Shown here: piece after piece, positions 50,236-58,666 of the stretch | Layout of the letters: every line of letters begins with the position of its first letter | Position numbering within the stretch: position 1 is the stretch's first letter | Origin: JAWAAW01 sp964353335 | Lineage (GTDB): Archaea > Nanobdellota > Nanobdellia > Woesearchaeales > ARS49 | Direction: 5' to 3' | DNA: 64,000 nt | Assembly (NCBI GenBank): GCA_964353335.1 | Contig: CAYGVI010000005.1 | Span: forward strand, 7,609-71,608 | Program-made: the position numbers and the translations under genes | Notes under the pieces: generated by a model | Told to the model about the DNA's origin: nothing | Seen by the model: only the letters and a program-made list of their open reading frames with translations | Databases searched by the model: none

Positions 50236-50706
50236 TTAAATGTGTAAGAACATTCGGTAAATAGTGGTAATTGCATTAAGCCAGTGCATATCTATAACAA
50301 ATACAACAATCAGCACCAACAAGACAAGAAGCAGCCATAATGCGCTTTTTCCAAATCTGCCAGTGCACACTGCGAGGGATATTGCAAAGCTGCAGAGGAC
50401 AACCAGATAGAAAAGTATTCCTGCTATATCCGGGTCGTTAAACAACAAAGGGATATTAAGAAGTATAAACGTGGCAATCCCAATCAGAATAGCTATTGCA
50501 GGCGGGTTTTGTCTGAATTTTATAGTGGAAGACAAAGGTTTTCTTATAAGCAGCCCTATGCCGATGAATAAAAGGGAAATTACATACAATATGGCGCCAC
50601 AGTACAGCCCAGTCATAAACAATGAAGATATTGAATCTCCGAAAATGCCTTTGCAGCCTGAAAGAAGCAGTAAAGAAATAATCAAAGCAATATTGATGAA
50701 CTTCAT
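50236..50706 (-). CDS. small multi-pass membrane protein with lipobox
   Basis: 156 residues from the ATG at 50706. The first segment IALIISLLLLSGC ends in a lipobox-like LSGC. Three or four further hydrophobic stretches follow (LYCGAILYVISLLFIGIGLL, AIAILIGIATFILLNIPLLF, GILFYLVVLCSFAISLAVC). No transporter or enzyme motif. Family not recognised. Confidence 0.6.
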   Translation of the reverse strand: MKFINIALIISLLLLSGCKGIFGDSISSLFMTGLYCGAILYVISLLFIGIGLLIRKPLSSTIKFRQNPPAIAILIGIATFILLNIPLLFNDPDIAGILFYLVVLCSFAISLAVCTGRFGKSALWLLLVLLVLIVVFVIDMHWLNAITTIYRMFLHI

Positions 50707-50909
50707 AATAACGCTCAATAGTCTTAGGTATATATGTTTTATGCGTATTAGGAATCCGCGCATATTATATGGGGAAAAATGTGTGAATTATCTTCACTAT
50801 TGTAGATTAATATATAAAGCAATTCACTGATGAGTGATAAAAACAGAAAGATTTATATAGAAGCAGCCTCTTATAAAGCTTCTGAAGGGGTGAATAGCGG
50901 GGTGTCGAC

Positions 50910-51803
50910 ATGCTTAGTGAACTCAAGTGTCCAGACTGTGGAAGCCATAACTTCTTCCACAACAGGGAAAAAGGCGAAATAATTTGTAGGCAGTGTTCTA
51001 TGGTTCTCGACGAGTCAACTATTGACTTCGGAAGGGATTCAAGGTTCTTTGAAGACGAGGGAGACGGTGAGCACAGTTCGCGCACAGGAGCTCCTTTTGA
51101 CCCATTGGTTGTTGACAACCTCGGGACAAGCATTGGAAACTCGTCTGACTTGCACAAGCTTTCAGGAAGGAACAGGGCATTGTTCCAAAGGATAAAGAAA
51201 AGGCAGCACTGGACTGCAACTTCATTTGAGCAGAACCTTAAGACTGCTTTTAACAATTTGAAACTCATGTCAGGCGCATTGAACCTGCCTACCGCAGTTG
51301 AGCGTGAGGCAGCTGTGATTTACCGCAGGTGCGTCGAAAAGGGCCTTACAAAGCGCTCTGCAATTGAGCACTTGGTCATTGCGTCTCTTTTCCTGGCAAG
51401 CAAGATGCACGGATTTGCTCGTGCTATGAAGGAGTTTGCAAACGTTGCCAAGATAGACATGACTATTCTCGGCAAGAACTACAAGCTGATTATGCGCGAG
51501 ATTGGAATAAAGATCAGTCCGACAAACCCGCTTGATTATGTTACAAAGTTCGCCACTGCGCTGAAATTGTCTCCAAAAGTCCAGACAAAGGCAGTCAGGT
51601 ACATCGAGCAGATGGAAAAGATGGGGATGACATCAGGATTGTCTCCATTGTCTGTCGCAGCTTCAACTCTTTACATAGCTGCACAGCTCGAGAAGGAGAA
51701 AAGGACTCAGCGCGAGTTCGCTGAAATCTCCGGCGTAACCGAGACAACCCTGCGAAACAGGTGCAAGGACCTTGTCAAGGCGCTGAAAGTAAAGGCGAAA
51801 TAA
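50910..51803 (+). CDS. tfb: transcription initiation factor TFB
   Basis: 297 residues. N-terminal zinc ribbon CPDCG...CRQC (C7, C10, C26, C29), a B-reader/linker segment (GRDSRFFEDEGDGEHSSRTGAPFDP), then two cyclin folds (about 105-195 and 205-297) with the C-terminal recognition helix region SGVTETTLRNRCKDL that contacts BRE. Required to place RNA polymerase at TATA promoters with TBP. Promoter GATTTATATAG at about 50851-50861; GGGGTGAATAGC precedes the ATG. Confidence 0.96.
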   Translation: MLSELKCPDCGSHNFFHNREKGEIICRQCSMVLDESTIDFGRDSRFFEDEGDGEHSSRTGAPFDPLVVDNLGTSIGNSSDLHKLSGRNRALFQRIKKRQHWTATSFEQNLKTAFNNLKLMSGALNLPTAVEREAAVIYRRCVEKGLTKRSAIEHLVIASLFLASKMHGFARAMKEFANVAKIDMTILGKNYKLIMREIGIKISPTNPLDYVTKFATALKLSPKVQTKAVRYIEQMEKMGMTSGLSPLSVAASTLYIAAQLEKEKRTQREFAEISGVTETTLRNRCKDLVKALKVKAK

Positions 51804-51858
51804 GTTTTTCCTTTGTTTTTCAGTCATATTTAAATACTGATTTCTGTTCTTTTTATTT

Positions 51859-52464
51859 GTGAAAAAAGAGTCTTTTCTTCAGTGGACAGAGCATGAGCTG
51901 AAGGCAATAGCAAAGCCAAAGGTTCCGAAAAGGACTTACAGGGAGTTTGGGGAGATTTTTGTAAGCGAAATGATCTCGGTTACAGGCGGGATTTTTGCAG
52001 GGACAATGCTTGCATTGGCAGTTGACAAGCTCGCATTGATTCCGGGCATACTGATTCTCATGCCAGGCTTCCTTGAGATGAGGGGCAATATCGCAGGCTC
52101 ATTGGCAGCAAGGCTGAGCACTTCGCTCCACCTGAAACTGCTGAACGGCAAAAAAGGTTCGCGCATAAAGACCTCAAATGTCTGGGCTGCGTTTATGCTC
52201 GGAATACTTGTGTCTGCATTTCTCGGTTTTGTTGCGTATGTTGGGACACTGTTGTTTTTCAAAATCAATTATCCCAAGATAATGATTGTTGCGCTGGCAG
52301 CAGGGATTGTTTCAAACCTGATAATGATTCCAATAACAACAAAGACAACAATCTGGCTGTACAGGCACGGCCATGACCCTGACAACATAATGGGTCCGTA
52401 CATCACGACTCTTGGCGATATTGTAAGCGTGGCATCGCTTCTGCTGGGGATCTGGCTGGTATGA
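51859..52464 (+). CDS. MgtE/SLC41-type transporter domain, first half
   Basis: 201 residues from a GTG start. About five transmembrane segments. The second carries LIPGILILMPGFLEMRGNIAGSLAARLSTSLHLKLL, the signature of the SLC41/MgtE divalent-cation channel domain. Overlaps the next gene by four bases (ATGA). Only one SLC41 repeat, so it probably pairs with the following protein to make a full Mg2+ transporter. Confidence 0.82.
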   Translation: MKKESFLQWTEHELKAIAKPKVPKRTYREFGEIFVSEMISVTGGIFAGTMLALAVDKLALIPGILILMPGFLEMRGNIAGSLAARLSTSLHLKLLNGKKGSRIKTSNVWAAFMLGILVSAFLGFVAYVGTLLFFKINYPKIMIVALAAGIVSNLIMIPITTKTTIWLYRHGHDPDNIMGPYITTLGDIVSVASLLLGIWLV

Positions 52465-53021
52465 GGCTTTTCTGGAAAATAATAACTGAAAGCGTATGGA
52501 TTCTTCTGTTTGCGTCGCTGTTAAGCTCAATCGGCGGTTTTGGAGTGGAAGGAATCAAGCAGGGAATCATCGCCCTCCTGCCGTTATTGATACTTATGCC
52601 TGCGCTTAATGACATGACAGGCGATTACGGGATAATAATCACGTCCAGGTTCACCACAATGCTTTTTGAGGGAAAAATAAAGCCGAAAAACTGGTGGAAG
52701 TCGCATTTGCTTCACAGGCTGCTGGGCGAAGTCGTGATTATCGGGCTGTTTTCAGCAATTTACATCGCAGTGCTGGCAAGCATTATCGCGGGATTCAAGG
52801 GATTTCCAATGGCTTGGGAGCTGTTCCAGAAAGTCCTGCTCATTTCAGTCGCAACAACCATCGCACTCATAATACTGCAGTTTTTTGTCTGCATTCTTGG
52901 CGGCTTTTATGTCTACAAGCACAAGCACGACCCTGACAATTACCTGATTCCATTGTCAACAGGCATTGCTGACCTTGGCTCAATGTTAATTCTCACTGTC
53001 CTTATCAGGGTGCTTTTCTAG
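52461..53021 (+). CDS. MgtE/SLC41-type transporter domain, second half
   Basis: 186 residues. About five membrane segments. LLPLLILMPALNDMTGDYGIIITSRFTTML is the second SLC41 repeat's signature and the C-terminal DPDNYLIPLSTGIADLGSMLI repeats the DPDNxxxPxxTxxxD motif seen in the upstream half. Translationally coupled to it. Probable heterodimer partner; cation not shown by sequence. Confidence 0.82.
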   Translation: MRLFWKIITESVWILLFASLLSSIGGFGVEGIKQGIIALLPLLILMPALNDMTGDYGIIITSRFTTMLFEGKIKPKNWWKSHLLHRLLGEVVIIGLFSAIYIAVLASIIAGFKGFPMAWELFQKVLLISVATTIALIILQFFVCILGGFYVYKHKHDPDNYLIPLSTGIADLGSMLILTVLIRVLF

Positions 53022-54903
53022 ACTCGTACATCTCCTTGACTTTCACAGGGCAGATGTATTTGAACTGCCTGCCTTCAATCAGCAGCTCTTTGGGAACATC
53101 CTTGAGCTCATTCTTCATCAGAAGCACTTTTTCCTCTGTTAGGCCTATCTTATTGAGCGCTGACTTGAGCTTGTTATAGTCCTTTGCTGCAATGCTCACA
53201 ACAGCTTCTGTTGTCAAAGTTTTAGTGTTGGTATAAACCTGTGCCATCAGCGCCCTGCGAGCCCAGTCGTTAAGGCGGTCAGCGTTCTTGAAAATGTCCT
53301 TGTCTTTTCCAAGGGGCATTTCAACAACTAATCTGCTGTTTGCGCCTTCCTGCAGCTCCCTGATGTCTTTTTTCAGGTAGTTTGAGTTGATGCTGTGGTA
53401 TGTTTCTACGCGCCTTTCAAGCACTCCAAGCACTTTTTTATCTTCTGCAGTTATTATTCCGTACTTGATGTGCTCCTTGATATTGGCCATCTTCGGGTGG
53501 TTGTTTTCCCAAATCCTGTCTCCCCAGCCATAAGAGCGGTCAGCAAGAGTAACAAGGTCGCTAATGCCGTTGAAATACTTGGCAAGGGCCTTCTTGTTTT
53601 CCCTTTCAAAATGCTCGACAGTCATGCTTTTTGACTGCAACAGCCTGCAAGGGTCATCTATCTGCTCTGAAAAATTAGCCACCATCTTCTTTATCCGTGC
53701 ATATTTCTGGGAGTTTGGAAGATTGCTGATTTCCTCCCTTATTTTCTTGAGCTGTGCCTGCTCAACGCTGTAAGTGTGGTCTTTGGCATACTGGAGCTTT
53801 CTTCCTATCACAATAAGCCCGTCAATTTTTTTGCCAAAGTCTTCAACCGGCTCAATTCTCAGGGCAATGTTGCGCAGCCTGAGCCTGTCTGCCCCCTGCA
53901 AATGCTGTGTTGAGCCAAATGCCCACCTTTTCAGGCACTTTGAAACAAGCCTGTAATCCTCGGGTGAAAGCACCTTGTTGAAGCGGTACTCCTGTGCGAG
54001 CAAATCATCGCGCCAGAGATGTTTGTCATGCTCAACTGCAGGGATGATTTCCTCAAGTATTGTTGCCAGAGACTTTCCTTCTGGCTCATACTGTTTCAAA
54101 AATTCAGTGTTTTTCTCAATCCTGTATCTGATTGGGTCAACTCCTGCTTTTGTCCAGATTTCTTTTGCTTCTGAGCCCGTGTATTCAACCTGCTCCCTAA
54201 GAAGCATTGCTAAATCACTTCTGCCCATGTGCTCCAAATCCTTTGCGATTGGCTCATACATGTCAGCAGGGAAGCTCCTTGCGCCCTCAACATAGTCAAG
54301 AATCTTTGTGACAGCGGTTCTTCCTGGCCTTGCAAAAGTGTCTTTTACCAGCTTTGCAGCCTGGAGCACATCGTCAGGGACATTTTTCTGGTTCAGGACC
54401 CATTGGACCTGTGAGTAAAGGTAGCTTTCATTTTTCTTTGCTGGCTTGTGGCTTAGCAAAGTGACTGGCTTTTGGCCTTCAGCGACAAGCGCGTCAAGGT
54501 CATTGTTGACTTCGTCAGCCTTTTCTTTTGCGCTTTTCTCGTCTACAGCAGCAAGAACGCCGGTGTTTAAGCCGTATTTGGCAAGGTGCTCTTTTGCGCA
54601 GACATTGCCAATAGCATAATCCCTTCCCTTGAAGCGGACATGGTATGTGTCATTGTGGGGAGTTCCGCACACCCAGCAGGACTGCAAAGTGTCAGTCTTG
54701 ACTCTGCCAATAACCTCTACGCTCTTAACTGCGTTTACAAGGTTCTGGTGCTCTCCAATCTGGTAGAGGTGTGTAAACCAGGTCCATTTCTTGGATTTCT
54801 TTGCAAAAGCGTCTTTTACATCGCCAAGTATTGCCTTGCGCGATTTCTGGTCGGCAACATCGTTAACCGCCCAGCCCTTTATTGTTTGGTATTCGTTTTT
54901 CAT
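53005..54903 (-). CDS. large hypothetical protein with one zinc-like site
   Basis: 632 residues, soluble, helix-rich. An N-terminal cluster CWVCGTPHNDTYHV...NVCAKEHL (about 77-110) could bind zinc. The rest is charged helices without a recognised motif. Its last 17 bases overlap the convergent SLC41 gene. Upstream on the minus strand a TATA (TATATATACG) at 54926-54935 and the palindrome at 54939 look like its promoter. I do not recognise the family. Confidence 0.6.
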   Translation of the reverse strand: MKNEYQTIKGWAVNDVADQKSRKAILGDVKDAFAKKSKKWTWFTHLYQIGEHQNLVNAVKSVEVIGRVKTDTLQSCWVCGTPHNDTYHVRFKGRDYAIGNVCAKEHLAKYGLNTGVLAAVDEKSAKEKADEVNNDLDALVAEGQKPVTLLSHKPAKKNESYLYSQVQWVLNQKNVPDDVLQAAKLVKDTFARPGRTAVTKILDYVEGARSFPADMYEPIAKDLEHMGRSDLAMLLREQVEYTGSEAKEIWTKAGVDPIRYRIEKNTEFLKQYEPEGKSLATILEEIIPAVEHDKHLWRDDLLAQEYRFNKVLSPEDYRLVSKCLKRWAFGSTQHLQGADRLRLRNIALRIEPVEDFGKKIDGLIVIGRKLQYAKDHTYSVEQAQLKKIREEISNLPNSQKYARIKKMVANFSEQIDDPCRLLQSKSMTVEHFERENKKALAKYFNGISDLVTLADRSYGWGDRIWENNHPKMANIKEHIKYGIITAEDKKVLGVLERRVETYHSINSNYLKKDIRELQEGANSRLVVEMPLGKDKDIFKNADRLNDWARRALMAQVYTNTKTLTTEAVVSIAAKDYNKLKSALNKIGLTEEKVLLMKNELKDVPKELLIEGRQFKYICPVKVKEMYESRKAP

Positions 54904-54938
54904 ACCCGTTACTATGTTTCCCGTCGTATATATAGTTG

Positions 54939-54960
54939 TGTGGTGATATTACTCACCACA
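54939..54960. promoter_or_regulatory. palindromic operator-like site
   Basis: TGTGGTGA (54939-54946) and TCACCACA (54953-54960) are a perfect 8-bp inverted repeat around TATTAC, immediately upstream of the minus-strand TATA of the 632-residue protein gene. Position suggests an activator or repressor site. Confidence 0.5.
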
Positions 54961-55077
54961 ATTATGCTCACCCGCGTTTGCAGTGTTGTGATAGACGCTT
55001 CATGCGTTTAATAATGTGTGTAGTCTTGACTGCGACGTTCGGAAAGGTTTAAATACGCTCATCTGCTCGTCTTGGAC

Positions 55078-55290
55078 ATGGGGGAAATAGACGATAAAAA
55101 GAAGAAAAAGAAGGACGAGCCAGAGCTTCAGGAGGAGTTTGAGGAGATAGAGGGAAAGAAGCACACTCCTGAAGAGCACAAAAAGGAATGTTCTGAAGAT
55201 GTTGAAAAGCTCGTCAAGGAAATAGAGGAAAAAGAGCCTGAGGAAGAGGAACGCGAGGAAGACAAGGACGAGAAGGAAGAGGAAGAGTGA
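55078..55290 (+). CDS. small highly charged protein
   Basis: 70 residues from the ATG at 55078, nearly all Glu/Lys/Asp (EEFEEIEGKKHTPEEHKKE). One histidine pair and one cysteine. Low-complexity and probably a single helix or disordered. Strong promoter AAGGTTTAAATACG at 55044-55057 supports expression. No family. Confidence 0.55.
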   Translation: MGEIDDKKKKKKDEPELQEEFEEIEGKKHTPEEHKKECSEDVEKLVKEIEEKEPEEEEREEDKDEKEEEE

Positions 55291-55291
55291 T

Positions 55292-55810
55292 TCAGTAATC
55301 TATGCCTTTTTCGCCTGTGAGTTTTTTGGGCCCTTTTTTCATCACAATCTCATTGACATAATCAGCCCTTTTGATTAATTCTTTTGGGGCATTCCTGCCT
55401 GTAAGGTAAACGTGGACCTTGGAAGGCACTGTGTCAAGGAATTTTATGACTTCCTTTGGGTTGATAAGACCAATATCACAGGCAAGGTTTACCTCGTCGA
55501 GAACCAGCAAGAACGGCTTTTGTTTTGCTTTCTTTTTCGCGAATTCAAGCGCTTTTTTCGCAAGGGCTTTATCCTCTTTTGCAGGATTTTTCAGGTTCAC
55601 CCATCCTTTTCTTCCGAACTGGTAAATCTCAAACAGTTTGCCGAGCTTTTTCCTGACCTTGTACTCGCCTATTGCGTTCTTCCTGCCTTTCATGAACTGG
55701 ATTATTACAGCGTTATAGCCGTGCCCTATTGCCCTTAGAGCCACGCCTAATGAAGAAGTTGTTTTTCCCCAGCCCTGCCCTGTCCAGAGATATACTGGTG
55801 CTTTTACCAT
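55292..55810 (-). CDS. cobO: corrinoid adenosyltransferase (CobO/BtuR family)
   Basis: 172 residues from the ATG at 55810. P-loop WTGQGWGKTTSSLGVALRAIGHG (residues 9-31) matches CobO/BtuR/CobA, which transfers the adenosyl group from ATP to cob(I)alamin. VIIQFMKGRK and LVLDEVNLACDIGLI (a Walker B-like strand) follow. The family normally has GDGKGKTT at the P-loop; here it is GQGWGKTT. The window also encodes a B12-dependent ribonucleotide reductase, the likely consumer. Confidence 0.88.
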   Translation of the reverse strand: MVKAPVYLWTGQGWGKTTSSLGVALRAIGHGYNAVIIQFMKGRKNAIGEYKVRKKLGKLFEIYQFGRKGWVNLKNPAKEDKALAKKALEFAKKKAKQKPFLLVLDEVNLACDIGLINPKEVIKFLDTVPSKVHVYLTGRNAPKELIKRADYVNEIVMKKGPKKLTGEKGIDY

Positions 55811-55921
55811 GCCGACGACAAGCGTGCTTTGGTATAAAAACATATCTCTAGATATTGTAATCACCAATAAGTAGTCAAAGTACTAAGGTTTATAAACGCC
55901 CCTTCAGTACCTTCGCACGAT

Positions 55922-56464
55922 ATGATAACTGATTTGTTAGACCATGAACAGCCATCAAAGATAATTATTCCCACTAAAAAGGACATTCAGGCAATTATCA
56001 TGCAGGATACTGACTGGAGCCCCCTGAACCCTATCATGGTTGTCGAAGACCTGGTGAAAGTTTCTGACTTTGAAAAAGGGTACTTTCTCACAAGGCGGTT
56101 GGGGGCAAATATCAACGGCAATTGTTATGACATCCCTGTGCTCCATCAAGTTTCTGAAAAATCACTTGACCGATTCTATAACATTCCACTTATCCCTTGG
56201 AATTCAGCATCACCTGAATCCGTCTTCCTAACTGCATTTGAAATGCTGTGCCAACATGGGCAAAGAAGGATTTTTGTAAGGAATCCTAAAGCAAAAGAGC
56301 CGTATCTCATTGACGCGAATTTTGATGGCGCAGCAGTCACCTGCCAATTCTCAACATACACGCGCATGAGTATTGACAGGGTTTTCAGCGATGACAAGGA
56401 AACAGGAGAGCGGTTCAAGCGCAGGGTTGCTGTGCTAACTGAAGAATCAGGCTACGCGAGATAA
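55922..56464 (+). CDS. hypothetical protein
   Basis: 180 residues, soluble. Contains IIIPTKKDIQAIIMQD, YIPWNS-like PLIPWNSASPESVFLTAFEML and FVRNPKAKEPYLIDANFDGAAV. No motif recognised. Promoter ACCAATAAGTAGTCAAAG...GTTTATAAACG (55863-55898) repeats the ACCAATAAGTAG string of direct repeat copy C. Overlaps the convergent PIN gene by 18 bases. Confidence 0.55.
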   Translation: MITDLLDHEQPSKIIIPTKKDIQAIIMQDTDWSPLNPIMVVEDLVKVSDFEKGYFLTRRLGANINGNCYDIPVLHQVSEKSLDRFYNIPLIPWNSASPESVFLTAFEMLCQHGQRRIFVRNPKAKEPYLIDANFDGAAVTCQFSTYTRMSIDRVFSDDKETGERFKRRVAVLTEESGYAR

Positions 56465-57523
56465 TACGCCATCATCATTGATTTCTACCGCCCAAATTTC
56501 ATCCGCAACTATATTTTTTTGTCTTAGAATCTGCAATATGTGGCTTACTTCCGCATCATTTGAGAGAATAATAACCCGTGTTGGCGGGGGAATCTGCAAT
56601 GCAACCAGCAAGAGCTCCATTTCACCGGTTGTTGATATGTGCTGTGCCTTCTTGTGCTTAAGACTTTCCCATGCGTCGACAATCACCTTCACAAACTCAG
56701 GAGTCCTTTTAACAACAGGGATCACTAAATTGGGATTGATAGTTAGAAGGTACTTTATCATCCAATCTGGAACGCGCTGAATCCCTTTGTTATCCTTGCG
56801 TTTCATTTCCACCATGACGAGTGGTGTGACATAAACGGCCTTCGTAGGGAATTTAAAATTAATAGACGACTTTTTTGCCTTGTCCCTTTGCTGAATCACA
56901 TGCGTCAAAAAACAGGTATCAATCAGGAAAATCGCTCTTCTAATGTCAATATCCCTAACAACTCCCCCAATCGCGGTTTTGCTGAAGTCAACGACAAATG
57001 TTATTGCTTCTTTAATCGCTTCGTTAAGTTTTTCGCTGTTGACAGCAAGATACTTCTTTAATGCCTCCAATACCTCCAAAAGCAGCTGACCATTATTGTC
57101 AATAATGGTTATATCACTCTTGACATGCCCTGCATTAAATGGCATCGTGGTTAATGTTGTCTTTAAGACGCTGTTTTCCCCCAAATATTTTTCAATTTCA
57201 CAGATATACCTTTCCAGCATATCTTGGGCTGATTTAATTTCATCAAGGCTCATCTTTTCTGCTTTAAGCGCGTCCTTGACTTCAGGCAGCTTTGTCAAAA
57301 GAGTATTACATTGCTTGATGAGCCCATCTGACACAGGGGTTACTTTTCCCAGGAGCTCGAGGCACTTGTTTATTCCGAAAGACTGCCTTTTGGCAAACAT
57401 TACTTTTTCAGCTTCTGCATTGACTTCAGAAAGCTTGCCAGACATATCCAAAACTGCAGTCTCAATCGTGTCAATCAGGTCAATTATTACAGCGATGGGG
57501 GTTATTATTCCTGTTAGCGGCAT
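56447..57523 (-). CDS. PIN-domain protein with helical N-terminal region
   Basis: 358 residues from the ATG at 57523, chosen because the minus-strand TATA at about 57547-57556 makes it leaderless. Residues 1-190 are mostly helical with a hydrophobic start (PLTGIITPIAVIIDLID). Residues about 195-358 fit a PIN ribonuclease: FLIDTCF (first acidic residue), TPLVMVEMKR (Glu), TGEMELLLVAL (Glu), VIILSNDAEV (Asp). PIN proteins cut RNA, often as toxins or in rRNA maturation. The long N-terminal region and no RHH/AbrB antitoxin neighbour set it apart from VapC. Confidence 0.7.
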   Translation of the reverse strand: MPLTGIITPIAVIIDLIDTIETAVLDMSGKLSEVNAEAEKVMFAKRQSFGINKCLELLGKVTPVSDGLIKQCNTLLTKLPEVKDALKAEKMSLDEIKSAQDMLERYICEIEKYLGENSVLKTTLTTMPFNAGHVKSDITIIDNNGQLLLEVLEALKKYLAVNSEKLNEAIKEAITFVVDFSKTAIGGVVRDIDIRRAIFLIDTCFLTHVIQQRDKAKKSSINFKFPTKAVYVTPLVMVEMKRKDNKGIQRVPDWMIKYLLTINPNLVIPVVKRTPEFVKVIVDAWESLKHKKAQHISTTGEMELLLVALQIPPPTRVIILSNDAEVSHILQILRQKNIVADEIWAVEINDDGVLSRVA

Positions 57524-57561
57524 ACTCGTAAAAACAAAGAGCAAGTATAAATAAATAACTG

Positions 57562-58011
57562 TTACAAAACAACAAACTCCGTCTTAACCTGGTGCAGTGA
57601 TGTCAGCGAGATAACTTTTGCAAATCCGTATTTCTTTACTGCGTTCTTTATGAACGCGTAATATTCGTCAATGTCCTTTGACCTGAGCTTGACTATGAGC
57701 TCGTATTCTCCTGTGCAGATGTCAACGCTTTCCACCTGGGCGTTTTTGGCTATTTCTCTTGCCACTTCCTCAGGATCGCCGTATTTTTCCTGTATAAGGT
57801 TGATTAGCAGGTAAGTGCAGTGGCCTTCATTGATTTTTTTGTAGTTGAACACTGCCTTGTATGACTTGATTGCACCCTCTTCCTCGAGCTTTTTCACATT
57901 GTAATGTATTGTCGTGGCTGGCTCGCTGAGCTTCTTAGCTATCCTGCCTATTTGCGGAGTGCAGTAGCCATGCTTGAACAGCTCTATGAGCCTGGGCCTG
58001 ATATCTTTCAT
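57562..58011 (-). CDS. Lrp/AsnC family transcriptional regulator
   Basis: 149 residues from the ATG at 58011. N-terminal winged HTH (TPQIGRIAKKLSEPATTIHYNVKKLEEEGAI, about 18-48), then a RAM effector-binding domain (EGHCTYLLINL, VESVDICTGEYELIVKLRSKDI). Lrp-type regulators bind DNA as dimers or octamers and sense small molecules such as amino acids. The upstream 150 bases form the hairpin-rich leader, so expression is probably controlled after transcription as well. Confidence 0.88.
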   Translation of the reverse strand: MKDIRPRLIELFKHGYCTPQIGRIAKKLSEPATTIHYNVKKLEEEGAIKSYKAVFNYKKINEGHCTYLLINLIQEKYGDPEEVAREIAKNAQVESVDICTGEYELIVKLRSKDIDEYYAFIKNAVKKYGFAKVISLTSLHQVKTEFVVL

Positions 58012-58160
58012 ATGTCGGAAACTCCTGCACGGAAACCATATTGGAGTTTCCGAGCATGACTTGAGCAACGCTTTGCGTTGTCAAGTTCCCGAAAACGCAC
58101 GTTGCGTTTTCGCGACTCAAGAACCGCCACAATATGCATTAATCGCTGGCGGTTCTTGAC
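58012..58160 (-). promoter_or_regulatory. four-hairpin leader of the Lrp regulator gene
   Basis: The minus-strand TATA TTATAAATAG (58181-58190) predicts a start at about 58160. From there to the start codon are four adjacent stems: 13 bp (58117-58129 with 58147-58159), 10 bp with 3-nt loop (58090-58099 with 58103-58112), 11 bp with one bulge (58059-58070 with 58076-58086) and 10 bp (58016-58025 with 58043-58052). The last stem holds the GGAG ribosome site, and its 5' arm can instead pair with 58030-58036. Looks like a regulatory RNA leader. Confidence 0.65.
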
Positions 58161-58256
58161 AATATTCGTATAATATTCAACTATTTATAAGGTTTTCGCT
58201 TAATAATTGAATATTATTCCGTTATCAATATATCTGTCAGGCATTTGAGAGTGGTT

Positions 58257-58664
58257 ATGAAACAAAACAACAGGCTCACCATGATTCTTGGCATGGCAGG
58301 GCTTAACGGAACAGTGGCGCTTGCCGCGCTGAGCGGGCTTTTCACATTAGAGAATGCGCTGACTAATGCAGTTCTCTTTATGGCAGGCCCTGGGGCAATA
58401 CTGACAGCTGCGCTCTCTGACGGAACAGTCCGTGAGAGGATGTTTGCAGCAGTGCTCGCAGGAGTAATCGCGACGATAATTGTCGTGCTTGCGGCTGCAT
58501 TGGGCCCGAAACTGCTTGGATTCCTCAACATGGACGTTATCAAAGTAATGGGAGGAATCGCAATAGGGGTTATTGCGCTTATCATAATGGGCGTAAAGAT
58601 ACCTGAATGGGTTCCGTTAATCCTGATGATTGCCGGAGTCGTAATCGGGGCTGTTTGGAGGTAA
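58257..58664 (+). CDS. small membrane protein
   Basis: 135 residues from the ATG at 58257. About four transmembrane segments with Gly/Ala-rich helices (FMAGPGAILTAAL, MFAAVLAGVIATIIVVLAAAL, VMGGIAIGVIALIIMG). No transporter signature. Two bases separate its stop from the next start. Confidence 0.65.
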   Translation: MKQNNRLTMILGMAGLNGTVALAALSGLFTLENALTNAVLFMAGPGAILTAALSDGTVRERMFAAVLAGVIATIIVVLAAALGPKLLGFLNMDVIKVMGGIAIGVIALIIMGVKIPEWVPLILMIAGVVIGAVWR

Positions 58665-58666
58665 AA

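Noticed and set aside
58016..58159. CRISPR-like or REP-like array
   Set aside because: The four stems differ in sequence and loop length, so there is no repeated unit; it is a set of distinct hairpins.
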